The notes under the pieces are model-generated. The model worked only from the letters and a program-made list of their open reading frames with translations. It had not been told where the DNA came from and did not search any database. This document shows, one piece after another, positions 32,420 through 41,608 of a stretch of DNA of 64,000 nt. The stretch covers positions 568,979 through 632,978 of the forward strand of contig JAHLLQ010000003.1 of assembly GCA_020444065.1 (NCBI GenBank), read 5' to 3'. This DNA comes from a bacterium (lineage in GTDB: Bacteria; Sumerlaeota; Sumerlaeia; SLMS01; JAHLLQ01). Numbering within the stretch: the stretch's first letter is position 1; each line of letters begins with the position of its first letter. Made by a program: the position numbers and the translations under genes.

Positions 32420-32653
32420 ATGGCTTCGACTGCAGATAAAGTCAAAGAAGTGATCGTCACGCAGCTTGGCGTGAACATGGAAGAAGTTTCTCCCGAAGCG
32501 TCGTTCATTGACGACCTGGGCGCCGACTCTCTCGATATCGTCGAGTTGGTTATGGCTTTCGAGGAGAAGTTTGGAATCGAAATCCCCGACGACGACGCGG
32601 AAAAGATCCGCACAGTTGGCGACGCCATCAGCTACATCGAAGGCAAGCAGTAA
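32420..32653 (+). CDS. acpP: Acyl carrier protein
   Basis: A 77-residue acidic four-helix carrier. The phosphopantetheine attachment site is Ser37 in [15 protein letters not shown], followed by the typical [30 protein letters not shown] precedes ATG 32420; an upstream frame extension is not coding. It starts the acpP-fabF-rnc cluster and carries the growing chain in fatty acid synthesis. Confidence 0.97.
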   Translation: MASTADKVKEVIVTQLGVNMEEVSPEASFIDDLGADSLDIVELVMAFEEKFGIEIPDDDAEKIRTVGDAISYIEGKQ

Positions 32654-32669
32654 GAACCCCACTCCCTTT

Positions 32670-32720
32670 ACCGTTCGACGGCCGGCTGACATTGCTCTGC
32701 CGTCGAGCGGTCCTTTGTTT
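32670..32720 (+). terminator. Terminator-like hairpin between acpP and fabF
   Basis: ACCGTTCGACGGC (32670-32682) pairs along all 13 positions (one G-U) with GCCGTCGAGCGGT (32699-32711), then CCTTTGTTTT follows. It lies directly before the fabF ATG. It probably attenuates read-through so that acpP is made in excess of fabF. Confidence 0.7.
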
Positions 32721-32725
32721 TCATT

Positions 32726-33967
32726 ATGACAAAAAAACGCGTAGTCATTACCGGACTTGGGGCAGTGACCCCTATCGGGCTGGATGTGCCCACCTACTGG
32801 GAAGGCCTTCTGGCTGGCCGTTCGGGTGCGGGCGAGATCACCTCGTTTGATACCTCGCAGCACAAGACGAAGTTCGCCTGCCAGGTGAAGGACTGGGATC
32901 CGTCCCTGCATTTCGATCGCAAGGACGCACGGAAGCTCGAGACCTTTGTTCAGTTCGCCATCGTGGCTGCACGCCAGGCGGTTGAGGACTCGGGTCTCGA
33001 TCTGGACAACGAAGACCGCACGAAGATTGGTGTCCTCGTGGGCTCCGGAATCGGCGGTCTTGGCGTGATGGAAGAGCAGAGCCTGGTCCTGCACAACCAG
33101 GGTCCCGGCCGTGTGTCTCCATTCCTGATTCCCCGCCTGATCAGCAACATGGCCCCCGGCCAGATCTCGATCTCGCTGGGCTTGAAGGGGCCGAACTCCT
33201 GCGTCGTGACAGCTTGCGCGACGGCGACTCATGCGCTGGGCGATGCGTTCAAGATCATCCAGCGCGGCGATGCCATAGCGATGGTTGCCGGCGGCACCGA
33301 ATCGGCCATTACGCCGCTCGGCGTGGCCGGTTTCGAGAACATGAAGGCGCTGTCATCTCGCAACGACGATCCCCAGGGCGCCAGCCGTCCGTTCGACAAG
33401 GACCGAGATGGCTTTGTCATGGGCGAAGGCGCGGGCATTCTGCTGCTCGAAGAGTACGAGCACGCGAAGGCCCGTGGCGCGCGCATCTACGCCGAGTTTG
33501 CCGGCTACGGCATGACCGGCGATGCGTTCCACATTACCGCGCCGGCACCGGAAGGCGAAGGCGCTGCGCGCTCGATGCAGATGGCGCTGGACGACTCGGG
33601 CCTCAAGCCCGAGGAAATCTCGCACATCAACGCGCACGGCACCAGCACACCGATGAACGACAAGAACGAGTCGGCTGCCATCAAGACGGTCTTTGGCGAG
33701 CACGCCGCCAAGCTGGCGATCTCGTCCAACAAGTCGATGGTCGGGCACTTGCTCGGCGCTGCCGGCGGCGTGGAGGCGATTGCCTCGACGCTCTCGATCT
33801 ACAACAGCGTCGTTCCGCCGACGATCAACTACACGACCCCGGATCCGGAGTGCGATCTGGACTACGTGCCGAACGAGAAACGCGAGATGACCGTCAACGC
33901 GGTCGTTTCGAACTCGCTCGGTTTCGGAGGCCACAACGCCTCGATCCTGATCCGGAAGCTCGTCTAG
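32726..33967 (+). CDS. fabF: 3-oxoacyl-ACP synthase II (KAS II)
   Basis: A 413-residue condensing enzyme of fatty acid elongation. The Cys-His-His triad is complete: Cys164 ([13 protein letters not shown]), His304 ([11 protein letters not shown]) and His341 ([15 protein letters not shown]). The N-terminus [13 protein letters not shown] and the C-terminal [17 protein letters not shown] are typical. The ATG at 32726 has no Shine-Dalgarno; the preceding 15 bases are the T-rich end of a terminator-like hairpin. It is followed 13 bases later by rnc. Confidence 0.97.
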   Translation: MTKKRVVITGLGAVTPIGLDVPTYWEGLLAGRSGAGEITSFDTSQHKTKFACQVKDWDPSLHFDRKDARKLETFVQFAIVAARQAVEDSGLDLDNEDRTKIGVLVGSGIGGLGVMEEQSLVLHNQGPGRVSPFLIPRLISNMAPGQISISLGLKGPNSCVVTACATATHALGDAFKIIQRGDAIAMVAGGTESAITPLGVAGFENMKALSSRNDDPQGASRPFDKDRDGFVMGEGAGILLLEEYEHAKARGARIYAEFAGYGMTGDAFHITAPAPEGEGAARSMQMALDDSGLKPEEISHINAHGTSTPMNDKNESAAIKTVFGEHAAKLAISSNKSMVGHLLGAAGGVEAIASTLSIYNSVVPPTINYTTPDPECDLDYVPNEKREMTVNAVVSNSLGFGGHNASILIRKLV

Positions 33968-33980
33968 GCCTGGACCAGCG

Positions 33981-34688
33981 ATGAACGAATCACGGCGCGC
34001 CGGAATTGCCTCGCTGCTGGAGCGGCTTGGGCTTCCGGCGCGCCCTTCTATTTTCGAGAAGCTGGACCTGGCTCTGACGCATCGCTCCTGGAGCACCGAG
34101 CACCAGTTCGACGGCGACAACGAGCGCCTTGAGTTTTTCGGCGACGCCGTGATCGGGCTGGCTGCCACCGAGTATCTCTACCAGAAGAATCCCACCGAGT
34201 CGGAAGGCGACCTCTCCAAGCGACGGGCGGCGATCGTCAGCCGCGCCATCCTGGGCGACATCTCACGCCAGCTTGGGATCGGCGAACTGCTGAAGCTGGG
34301 CGCCGGCGAGGAGACCACCGGCGGGCGGGAACGCGCCTCGAACCTCGGGTCCGCCCTCGAGGCGATCTGCGGCGCCGTTTACCTGGAATACGACTGGGAG
34401 ACGTTGGCTCCGGCCCTGCGGGAAAGCATCGTCGTGCCGGCCGAGGAGCTGGCGCTGGAGGGAACCCTGGACGATTTCAAGTCTCGCCTTCAGGAATGGA
34501 GCCAGCGGAGGCGCCAGGAGGTGCCCGAGTATCGCATGGTGGGGGAGGAAGGCCCGGAGCACCTCAAGATCTTCATGGCGGAAGTCTGGATTGCCGGCGA
34601 GCTGGCCGGTCGCGGCTCCGGCCCGCGGAAGAAAGCCGCCGAGAACGACGCCGCCCGCGACGCGCTGTCGAGAATCCAGGACAAGTGA
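33981..34688 (+). CDS. rnc: Ribonuclease III
   Basis: A 235-residue dsRNA endonuclease. The signature NERLEFFGDAVIGL supplies Glu51 and Asp55, and the second pair normally reads D-x-x-E. Here it is GSALEA, so Glu127 is kept but the usual Asp is Ser124. The C-terminal dsRNA-binding domain starts near residue 160 (DDFKSRLQEWSQRRRQEVPEYRMV) and ends GPRKKAAENDAARDALSRI. It processes rRNA and mRNA. Placement after acpP-fabF is common. The Asp-to-Ser change in a metal ligand is odd and may alter metal use or activity. Confidence 0.94.
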   Translation: MNESRRAGIASLLERLGLPARPSIFEKLDLALTHRSWSTEHQFDGDNERLEFFGDAVIGLAATEYLYQKNPTESEGDLSKRRAAIVSRAILGDISRQLGIGELLKLGAGEETTGGRERASNLGSALEAICGAVYLEYDWETLAPALRESIVVPAEELALEGTLDDFKSRLQEWSQRRRQEVPEYRMVGEEGPEHLKIFMAEVWIAGELAGRGSGPRKKAAENDAARDALSRIQDK

Positions 34689-34950
34689 AAATTCGCAGGC
34701 GTTGCCCATGTCAACAGGGCACTCTGCTTGTGCCGAGATCGAGGCGCCCAAGGTTGGAGCCGATGGGAGCGTACCTCTGTACGTGACCGAGGCGGAGAGC
34801 GGCCGGGCAACGAAGAGATCGGGCCAATGAGAGTACCCTGTCGTAAAAACCTTGCAATCGTCCCCACCCTTGGATTCGTCTTTGGGCACGCGACAACGTC
34901 GGCGCTCTCCCGGCCGGCCGTTCTAAACTCTCCGACACGAGGCATTGACG

Positions 34951-35871
34951 GTGAAAGAAGTTCTCGTAACTGGATCCGATGGAATGCTCGGCAGCGAGTT
35001 GGTGCGCCAACTGCGCCGCATCAAGGGTGTCCGCCTTCACGCGCTGACGCAGAAGGACATGGACATCGTCGACCTTGAGGCCGTCAAACGTACGCTGGAG
35101 AGCATTCGCCCGACGCACATCGTGCATTGCGCAGCCTTCACCCAGGTGGATACGGCGGAGAAGGATCCGCTGATCGCCTATCGCGTGAATGCGGGCGGGA
35201 CGAAGAACCTGGCGTTCTTCGCGCGCGAACTCGGCGCCGAGATGATCTACGTCTCGACCGATTACGTGTTCGCCGGAGAGAAGAAAAAACCCTACCTCGA
35301 GACGGACAAGCCCAGTCCGATCAATGTGTATGGCAACTCGAAGCTGAAGGGCGAGGAAGCCGTTCGCATCCTTTGCGAGCGTCACAAGATTATCCGCACG
35401 TCCTGGCTGAACGGTCTGGGCGGGATGCACGGCCGCAATTTCATCGAGACGATGATTCGCGTGTCCGAAACGCGCAGCCAGCTATCCGTCGTGAACGATC
35501 AGATCGGCCGGCCGACGTTCACGTTCGACCTCGCGGCTGCTTTGATCAATTTGCTCGACGTGCAGGCCTACGGCGTCTTCCACGTTACGAACCAGGGACA
35601 GTGCTCCTGGTACGACCTGGCGCAGAAGATCTTCGAACTCGCGAAGCGCGACGTGACGGTTCGCCCAATCTCAAGCGATCAGTTCCAGAGCATCGCGCGC
35701 CGCCCGCGGTTTTCCGTGTTGGCGAATACGCGGTTCGAGAAGCTCGGTATTCCGCAGTTGCCGGAGTGGGAAGACAGCCTGGTCGAGTACTGGCGCCGCC
35801 GCCGGTTGGCAGAGAGCATTCGACGCCCTGAATCCCGCGCACCAAGCCCGGACGCAAAACGCGCCGAGTAG
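34951..35871 (+). CDS. RmlD-like NAD(P)-dependent sugar nucleotide reductase
   Basis: A 306-residue extended short-chain dehydrogenase of the dTDP-4-dehydrorhamnose reductase family. Seen are VLVTGSDGMLGSELVRQL (cofactor site), HCAAFTQVDTAEKDP, VSTDYVFAGEK, and the catalytic Tyr-x-x-x-Lys in YGNSKLKGEEAV, then RTSWLNG and FHVTNQGQCSWYDLAQKI. The final step of dTDP-L-rhamnose synthesis is the best-known role, but no rmlABC genes are adjacent, so another sugar is possible. GTG 34951 with GAGG eight bases upstream is preferred over TTG 34945. Confidence 0.85.
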   Translation: MKEVLVTGSDGMLGSELVRQLRRIKGVRLHALTQKDMDIVDLEAVKRTLESIRPTHIVHCAAFTQVDTAEKDPLIAYRVNAGGTKNLAFFARELGAEMIYVSTDYVFAGEKKKPYLETDKPSPINVYGNSKLKGEEAVRILCERHKIIRTSWLNGLGGMHGRNFIETMIRVSETRSQLSVVNDQIGRPTFTFDLAAALINLLDVQAYGVFHVTNQGQCSWYDLAQKIFELAKRDVTVRPISSDQFQSIARRPRFSVLANTRFEKLGIPQLPEWEDSLVEYWRRRRLAESIRRPESRAPSPDAKRAE

Positions 35872-35893
35872 CGCGCGCACACTGCCGTTCAGA

Positions 35894-36847
35894 TCATTGC
35901 ACAACCCAACTGCTGGGCGCGCCTGCGTCCAGCCAGTCCTCAATTGCCAGTTCGAAGAAGTTCCCGGGTCCCGTGGCGAAGAGTTGTGTAGACTCCTGGT
36001 TCGCCGTGTCGTTCGGGTGGGAGTCCGACGGATCCGATTCGGGGCGGTAGTCCGCCTTCAGCATGTTCGCCACGGAGTACTCTCCCGGCCCGGGGCCGTC
36101 GACCGGCTCGTATGTTTCCGTGCCCGGATAGTCGTCGGCGTAGGCAAGGAAGTTGAACCAGTCCAGGACCACAACGTTGTCGAGCCCAGGGTGGGCCGTG
36201 TTGTAGTTGTCCAGCCAATCTTCCTTCAGCCAGTTGTTGAACTGACGAGCGCGTGCGGCTGCCTCCGGATTCGTCGCCGCGGGCGTCAGCGGCGGCGCGG
36301 TGACGGGAATAAAAAGAATGTCCGGATTCGCCGCAAAGATGTCCTCAAGGGGGTGATAGATCACGCCCTCGTTCTCGTACGTGTTTCCCGGTCCGTTCGG
36401 ATGGCGATAGACCGCCTGGTAGGACCCAAGGTCGCCCCAGCCCCACGGGTCCGTGCCCGTTTCTTCAGTGACGTGACTGGTGGGGAAGCAACTCTTGAAC
36501 ATGATGATTCGATTACGTCCGGTCGCGCAGTCGTGGGACTCGATCGAATCGAGGTAGTCGTTGAACCAGTAGCACCAATGCGCCATGTCCGTGTTGTCGC
36601 CGTCCACGGCGCCGAGACTGTCCGGCCGCCCCGTCATTGGGTCCACCGCGGTGCCATAGGTGATTTCGTTCACTTCATCGATCGTATCCATGGCCAGCAG
36701 CGCATTGCGCAGTCCGCCGTTCAGCCAGTTCTCCCCGCACGAATGATGAATGAACATGATGTCGTCCGTCGTTTGTGCCGAAACACTCGCGACCAATACA
36801 CATATCGCCGCCGTCAAACCGGCGAGCCAGTACCTGCCTCGGTTCAT
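35894..36847 (-). CDS. Hypothetical secreted protein, HHSCGENWL type
   Basis: A 317-residue protein with a signal peptide (YWLAGLTAAICVLVASVSA). The mature chain opens with IMFIHHSCGENWLNGGLRNALLA, a conserved-looking block, and has GDNTDMAHWCYWFNDYLDSI, IIMFKSCFPTSHV and DILFIPVTAPPLTPAA. The alternation resembles an SGNH-type esterase fold (short GxS/GxN blocks, final S-D-S-H-P-N at SDPSDSHPNDTAN), suggesting a secreted hydrolase, but the family is not one I can name. Seven or so Trp/Tyr-rich stretches imply carbohydrate contact. It stands alone, convergent with the RmlD-like gene. Confidence 0.6.
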   Translation of the reverse strand: MNRGRYWLAGLTAAICVLVASVSAQTTDDIMFIHHSCGENWLNGGLRNALLAMDTIDEVNEITYGTAVDPMTGRPDSLGAVDGDNTDMAHWCYWFNDYLDSIESHDCATGRNRIIMFKSCFPTSHVTEETGTDPWGWGDLGSYQAVYRHPNGPGNTYENEGVIYHPLEDIFAANPDILFIPVTAPPLTPAATNPEAAARARQFNNWLKEDWLDNYNTAHPGLDNVVVLDWFNFLAYADDYPGTETYEPVDGPGPGEYSVANMLKADYRPESDPSDSHPNDTANQESTQLFATGPGNFFELAIEDWLDAGAPSSWVVQ

Positions 36848-36936
36848 AGGGACCTCTCCTCCCGAAGAGATGGCTGTGTTGTTTGGTTCAGTTCCGGCTG
36901 ATAGGACCGCGGGCGGCGAATTGTCGAGGCCAATCT

Positions 36937-37344
36937 CTACAGGCGATCGAGTGCCTTCAGGACGACCAGGAGTGGCTGCAGGTCTTTGAGTGTGCGAACA
37001 GTGCGCTGGATGGGGAACCCTTCCATGATCTTCTTTTCAGTCTGCAGCGGCGTTCGGATGGACTCCGGGATGGAATCATTAGCAAGGAGCGCCTCGCGGT
37101 CCTTGGCATTCACCGTCATGCCCAACGCGAATTCGCCGGACTTCGGCGACACATAAAACGCTGCACGCTTCTTCCCAATCGCCTTCAACGTCCAACCCGT
37201 CTTGGCGTTGTAGAACTTCCACTCCGGCTTCACGGAAACAATGCTGCTCATCAACTGATCGAAGGCCTTGTAAGCCCGACCGAGTTCGCGTTTGAGGGAT
37301 TCGTCGGTTGGTGTTGCGGATGGATCGAGGAATGGGTTTGTCAT
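36937..37344 (-). CDS. DUF3788-like protein
   Basis: A 135-residue soluble protein beginning MTNPFLDPSATPTDESL. The pattern GRAYKAFDQLMSSIV...PEWKFYNAKTGWTLKAIGKKRAAFYVSPKSGEFALGMTVNAKDREALLA matches the DUF3788/YdhG-type fold that measures about 130-140 residues. Function unknown. The start ATG 37344 overlaps the stop of the gene before it (ATGA), so the two are coupled. Confidence 0.7.
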   Translation of the reverse strand: MTNPFLDPSATPTDESLKRELGRAYKAFDQLMSSIVSVKPEWKFYNAKTGWTLKAIGKKRAAFYVSPKSGEFALGMTVNAKDREALLANDSIPESIRTPLQTEKKIMEGFPIQRTVRTLKDLQPLLVVLKALDRL

Positions 37345-37973
37345 GTCTTCTCGCTCTGTGGTTTCGGCTTCCACGGGAAGCGACCCTCGAGTTCCTTGAA
37401 CAGGAAAACATAGGTTGGCGACGTCATGCGCAACTGGTCGAATGTCAAGTTCCCGACATCGAGCCTGCCATCCCACTTCCTCGCCAGGTATTCATCCTTC
37501 ATCTCCTCATAGTGCTTTCTCATGAATACAATCTGTTCATCCAGGCAAATGCCGATGGATTGCTCGATGAGCTCTTCGAAGTTCATTCCCATCGCTTGAC
37601 AGAACTGACAACCTGCGAAGATCGCGCCTGTACTGATGGGATTACCCTCGCTGTCTTCGGGAATAGACTGAAGCGTCAGGCCTTCCAGGAGATAGGTGCG
37701 ATCTCCTGTCTTGAGCGCATGAAAGAGAAGTCGCGTGCCCGCTGCGGAGAACATCCCCATTTCCCAACCAGTCTTTCGGATCTTGCGACGAATTGCAGAC
37801 TTCTCATCTTTCTGCAGCAGACGGTAAGCTGCGGAGAGCTGCAGCAATTGCATGTCGAACCCATGCAGTGGAGGGCTTTCCAACCACTCCCGCATTTCTT
37901 GCAGGTGTTCCTGTGGGAGTTTCAGGCATTCGGACAGTATGCATGCGACGTGCTGAGATTCATCAGATAGCAT
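37341..37973 (-). CDS. Hypothetical soluble helical protein
   Basis: A 210-residue protein with no signal or membrane segment. It is mostly helical (PQEHLQEMREWLESPP, LQLLQLSAAYRLLQKDEKSAIRRKIRKTGWEMG, NFEELIEQSIGICLDEQIVFMRKHYEEMKDEYLARKW) and has two close cysteines in FAGCQFCQAMGM. No family was recognised. It is translationally coupled to the DUF3788 protein and has visibly lower GC than its neighbours, so the pair may be an acquired two-gene unit. Confidence 0.6.
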   Translation of the reverse strand: MLSDESQHVACILSECLKLPQEHLQEMREWLESPPLHGFDMQLLQLSAAYRLLQKDEKSAIRRKIRKTGWEMGMFSAAGTRLLFHALKTGDRTYLLEGLTLQSIPEDSEGNPISTGAIFAGCQFCQAMGMNFEELIEQSIGICLDEQIVFMRKHYEEMKDEYLARKWDGRLDVGNLTFDQLRMTSPTYVFLFKELEGRFPWKPKPQSEKT

Positions 37974-38032
37974 CGCTTGAGGCTCTTCCTTCGCTTCTTC
38001 GTGCCTTCGTGGTAATCCTTACCCCGGAAATC

Positions 38033-39868
38033 TCACTCGTCTTCCGGCACGTTCTCTCTGATCAGGCGGCGGACTTCGACGAAGCTGTCGATGTGGCCGT
38101 AGGCGTCGCGGACGGGGGCGATGGTGGTGACTTCTTCGTAGATCGTACCGTCCTTGCGGCGATTCATGATGTGGCCTTTCCAGACCTCGCCGCCTTTGAT
38201 CGTGTTCCACATGTCGACCCAGAACTCTTCCGGGTGTTTGCCGCTCTTCACGATGGCGAGCGTCTGGCCGACAATTTCATTCTCCGTGTAGCCCGTCACG
38301 CGCTCAAAGGCCGGATTGACGTACTCGATGATACCTTCGGTCGAGGTGATCAGAATCGCTTCGCCCGCCTGATCGACCGCGGCGGCCAGGCGGCGGCGCT
38401 CGATCTGGATGCGCTTTCGTTCGATCGCGTTTGCAATCTGGCCGGAGATGAAACTCATGATCTCGACGTCGCCTTGCGTGTAGCACAGGCCCTTGTCGTA
38501 ATTCTGCACCACGACGACGCCGATCGTGCCGCGGTCGGTAATCAGCGGGGCGCCGAGCCATTGCTCGCAAGGCGTGCCGACCAGTTCCACTTCGCCCTGT
38601 CGGTTCAGCTCTTCCAGGTCCTCTTCATTGACCAGCAGCGGCTTGCCCGTGCGGAACACGTAGGCCGACAGGCCGCGGCCGAGTTCCTGGGCCGTGAAGC
38701 GCACCTGCTGATCGTACTTGTCCGTATCGTATGGGACCTCGAAGATGTCCGTAATCGGGTCGTACAGGCAGATGTGGAAGTTCTCCGTATCGATGACCGT
38801 GCCGAGGCATTCGCGGATCGAGGAATAGAGCTCCCTCAGGTTCTCCACGCGATTGACGGCCTCGGTGATCTCGTAGGTCATTCGCTGGATCATCTGCGCG
38901 CGGCGGCGCTCGGTCACGTCGCGGACGATCGAAAGGACCTGGTTGTCTTCCAGCGGCACGACGCGGGCCTCGAACGTGCGCGGCCCTTGCTGGCGAGTCT
39001 CCATGTCGTACTCAATCGTGACGAGTTCCTGTGTATCGAGCGACTTGTTGATGGCCGTGAGCAGCAGGTCGTGCAGGTGCTCCGGCAAGAGCTCGCGGAG
39101 GTTGTGCCCGACAACGTACTCGGGCGGGCCATAGTACGGATTGCCGGGACTGCAGCGGAAATCGAGATACATCCCATCGCGGTCGGTGCAAAACATGATA
39201 TCCGGCGAGGCTGCGAAGATCGCTGTGTTGCGCGTTTCGCTCTGGGCCAGTTCCAACTCCGCGCGGCGGCGCTGCATGATGTCGCCGGCCATGCGCAGGC
39301 TGCTGCTGAGGGCCACCATGGCATGCCGGTCGGCGTCCTCGTCGCGCCGTGTGGCAATGATCAGCACGCCCAGTACAGTATCGCCACTCTGGACCGGGAC
39401 GGCGAAGGCCTGGTGGAACTCGCCGTGTTCGAAGGCCTCGCCGAGGGCTTCGTCCAGTTCTCGCACCGGCAGGGCGCGGGAGCGGCCCTCGAAGCGCTCC
39501 AGGCAACTGAGCGCCAGGTGCCCACCCATCAGGTAACCGATGATCTCATCGGTCATGCCCTTGTTGTGCAGCAGCTCCAGGCGCCCGGACTGGACCATCA
39601 GGAGGCACCCCGTCTCCAGCGACGACAGGGACAGAGCCGTGTCGACCAGAGGGGCGTACATATCCCGCTCGGACTGGCAGCCGTTCAGCAAGACGATCAG
39701 GGAGTTGATCAACTCGGTGCGTTGGCTCTGGCGGCGCAGGACCTGCTCGTTCTGTTTGAAGCGGATCTCGGCCTGCTCGACCTCGGACAGCCGAGCGCGC
39801 AACGCATCGATTTCACCCAGAAGCTGGGCGATGGTTTTGCGATTCTCAGAAATCGGGCGATCGTCCAT
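38033..39868 (-). CDS. PAS/GAF sensor protein lacking an output domain
   Basis: A protein of about 611 residues from ATG 39868; longer starts to 39952 are possible but lack a ribosome site. Order: coiled coil (about 8-45, KTIAQLLGEIDALRARLSEVEQAEIRF), GAF (about 50-185), PAS (about 200-315, IFAASPDIMFCTDRDGMYLDF...VVPLEDNQVLSIVRDVTERRRAQ), GAF (about 330-480, YSSIRECLGTVIDTENFHICLYD...), and PAS with PAC (about 490-605, GIIEYVNPAFERVTGYTENEIVG...DGTIYEEVTTIAPVRD). It ends in VRRLIRENVPEDE right after the last PAS, with no histidine kinase, GGDEF or HTH part. Sensing plus partner contact is the likely role. Confidence 0.85.
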   Translation of the reverse strand: MDDRPISENRKTIAQLLGEIDALRARLSEVEQAEIRFKQNEQVLRRQSQRTELINSLIVLLNGCQSERDMYAPLVDTALSLSSLETGCLLMVQSGRLELLHNKGMTDEIIGYLMGGHLALSCLERFEGRSRALPVRELDEALGEAFEHGEFHQAFAVPVQSGDTVLGVLIIATRRDEDADRHAMVALSSSLRMAGDIMQRRRAELELAQSETRNTAIFAASPDIMFCTDRDGMYLDFRCSPGNPYYGPPEYVVGHNLRELLPEHLHDLLLTAINKSLDTQELVTIEYDMETRQQGPRTFEARVVPLEDNQVLSIVRDVTERRRAQMIQRMTYEITEAVNRVENLRELYSSIRECLGTVIDTENFHICLYDPITDIFEVPYDTDKYDQQVRFTAQELGRGLSAYVFRTGKPLLVNEEDLEELNRQGEVELVGTPCEQWLGAPLITDRGTIGVVVVQNYDKGLCYTQGDVEIMSFISGQIANAIERKRIQIERRRLAAAVDQAGEAILITSTEGIIEYVNPAFERVTGYTENEIVGQTLAIVKSGKHPEEFWVDMWNTIKGGEVWKGHIMNRRKDGTIYEEVTTIAPVRDAYGHIDSFVEVRRLIRENVPEDE

Positions 39869-40172
39869 CCCTGGGATCCAACATCCCCACAGTTTACCCC
39901 ATCCAATAGTCACCTTGGGGTGTAACATGGTGTTGAGCAATCGAAACTGCACAAGAAAGTCACGGGAAAATAACCCCGCGTCCGGCGGCTGGTGGAGGAA
40001 TCTCCCCTGGGAGAGGTCCTTTCCAGGCCGGTTCCCGGTTCAATGCGGTGGTCGAAACTGGTGACTATTCTTTTCTTCCTGCTCTGCCTTGACACCGAGT
40101 TGCGGCCTGGAGAGCATGTCCGGTTGATTGCAGTCACCCCGAGTGGAATTCTTCCGGCTGGAGGCCCCAACC

Positions 40173-41561
40173 ATGAAATTCGATACGCTCATCAAGGGCG
40201 GCACCGTTGTGACAGCCGCCGAGACGATGAAGGCCGATGTAGGAATCGTGGGAGAGAAAATCTCTGCCATCGGCGCCAACCTGGCCAAGAACGCCCAGGC
40301 CGACAAAGTCATCGACGCGAAGGGCAAGTACGTGATCCCGGGCGGCATGGACGTTCACGTTCACCTCGACATGCCTTTCATGGGCTCGTGTTCTTGCGAC
40401 GATTACGATACCGGCCATCGCGGCGCGGCGAAGGGTTGCGTCACGACGACCATCGACTTTGCCCTGCCCTACGGAAAAGACAGCCTGAACAAGGCGCTGG
40501 ATAACTGGATGAAGCGCGCAGAGAAGGCATGCGTCGACTACGCCTTCCATTCCGCGATTTCCGACTACAAGCGCCACGGCAAGGAAATGAAGTCCATCAT
40601 CGAGCGCGGCGTTCCGACGTTCAAGGAGTTCATGATCTACGCGAACATGGGCTGGCAGTCGGATGACGACGCAATTTTCCAGACATTGGAAGATTGCCGT
40701 CGCCTCGGCGGCATGCTGCTGGTTCACGCGGAATCGAGCAAGGTGCTCGACGTGCTGGTCGAGCGACACCACACACCCGAACTGATGAAGAAGTACAAGT
40801 CCCGTCTGCACACCATGACGCGCCCGCACTACATCGAGTACGAAGCGATCCAGCGTGCCGTGACGTGGAGCGAAGTCACTGGCGGCAAGCTGTACGTCGT
40901 TCATATGTCGACGCGCCAGGGGACCGACATTATCAAGGCGGCCCAGGAGCGCGGCGTGCCGGTGCTGGCTGAAACCTGCATCCAGTATCTCGTCATGAAC
41001 GATGACGTCTTCAAGACGAAGGACGGCCACCTGTATGCCTGCCAGCCGCAGTTGAAGCGACCCGAGGACAGCGAGCGCCTGTGGAAGGGACTGGCGGACG
41101 GCACCGTCTGCAACGTCTCGACCGATACCTGCTCGTTCACGCGAGCACAGAAGGCGATCTGGAAGGGCGATTGGAACAAGATTCCGATGGGAATGCCCGG
41201 CCTCGAAACGATGATGCCGCTCCTCTACACGAAGGGCGTTCTGGAGAAGAAGATCAGCCTGAACCGCTTCGTGGAACTGTGCTGCACCTCTCCCGCGAAG
41301 ACGATGAACCTGTACCCGCGCAAGGGAACGATCGCCCCCGGCAGCGACGCCGACATCGCCATCTTCGATCCGAAGGCGAAGAAGCGCGTCGATCACAAGA
41401 AGCTGCAGACGAAGTGCGATTGGTATCCCGTGCAGGGCTGGGATCTGGCCGGCTTTGCGGAGCACACCCTCTGCCGCGGCAAGGTCATCGTCGAGAACGG
41501 CAAATTCGTCGGCAAGAACGGCTATGGCCAGTTCCTGCCCCGCAAACCATTTAGCTACTGA
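40173..41561 (+). CDS. Dihydropyrimidinase / D-hydantoinase
   Basis: A 462-residue cyclic amidohydrolase opening dihydropyrimidine rings to N-carbamoyl-beta-amino acids. Di-zinc ligands can be assigned: His62 and His64 (GGMDVHVHLD), the carboxylated Lys151 (FKEFMIY), His185 (LLVHAES), His244 (VVHMST) and Asp318 (VSTDTCSF). GGAGG lies eight bases before ATG 40173. Forty-seven bases downstream is a PreT-like flavoprotein, consistent with reductive pyrimidine breakdown. Confidence 0.93.
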   Translation: MKFDTLIKGGTVVTAAETMKADVGIVGEKISAIGANLAKNAQADKVIDAKGKYVIPGGMDVHVHLDMPFMGSCSCDDYDTGHRGAAKGCVTTTIDFALPYGKDSLNKALDNWMKRAEKACVDYAFHSAISDYKRHGKEMKSIIERGVPTFKEFMIYANMGWQSDDDAIFQTLEDCRRLGGMLLVHAESSKVLDVLVERHHTPELMKKYKSRLHTMTRPHYIEYEAIQRAVTWSEVTGGKLYVVHMSTRQGTDIIKAAQERGVPVLAETCIQYLVMNDDVFKTKDGHLYACQPQLKRPEDSERLWKGLADGTVCNVSTDTCSFTRAQKAIWKGDWNKIPMGMPGLETMMPLLYTKGVLEKKISLNRFVELCCTSPAKTMNLYPRKGTIAPGSDADIAIFDPKAKKRVDHKKLQTKCDWYPVQGWDLAGFAEHTLCRGKVIVENGKFVGKNGYGQFLPRKPFSY

Positions 41562-41608
41562 AAGAGGCGGGAGGACCCCTCAGAAAACCCGAAAGGAACG
41601 ACACCAGA

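Noticed and set aside
37793-39925. A 710-codon open frame on the plus strand
   Set aside because: Antisense to the PAS/GAF gene; no recognisable domain, typical of GC-rich mirror frames.
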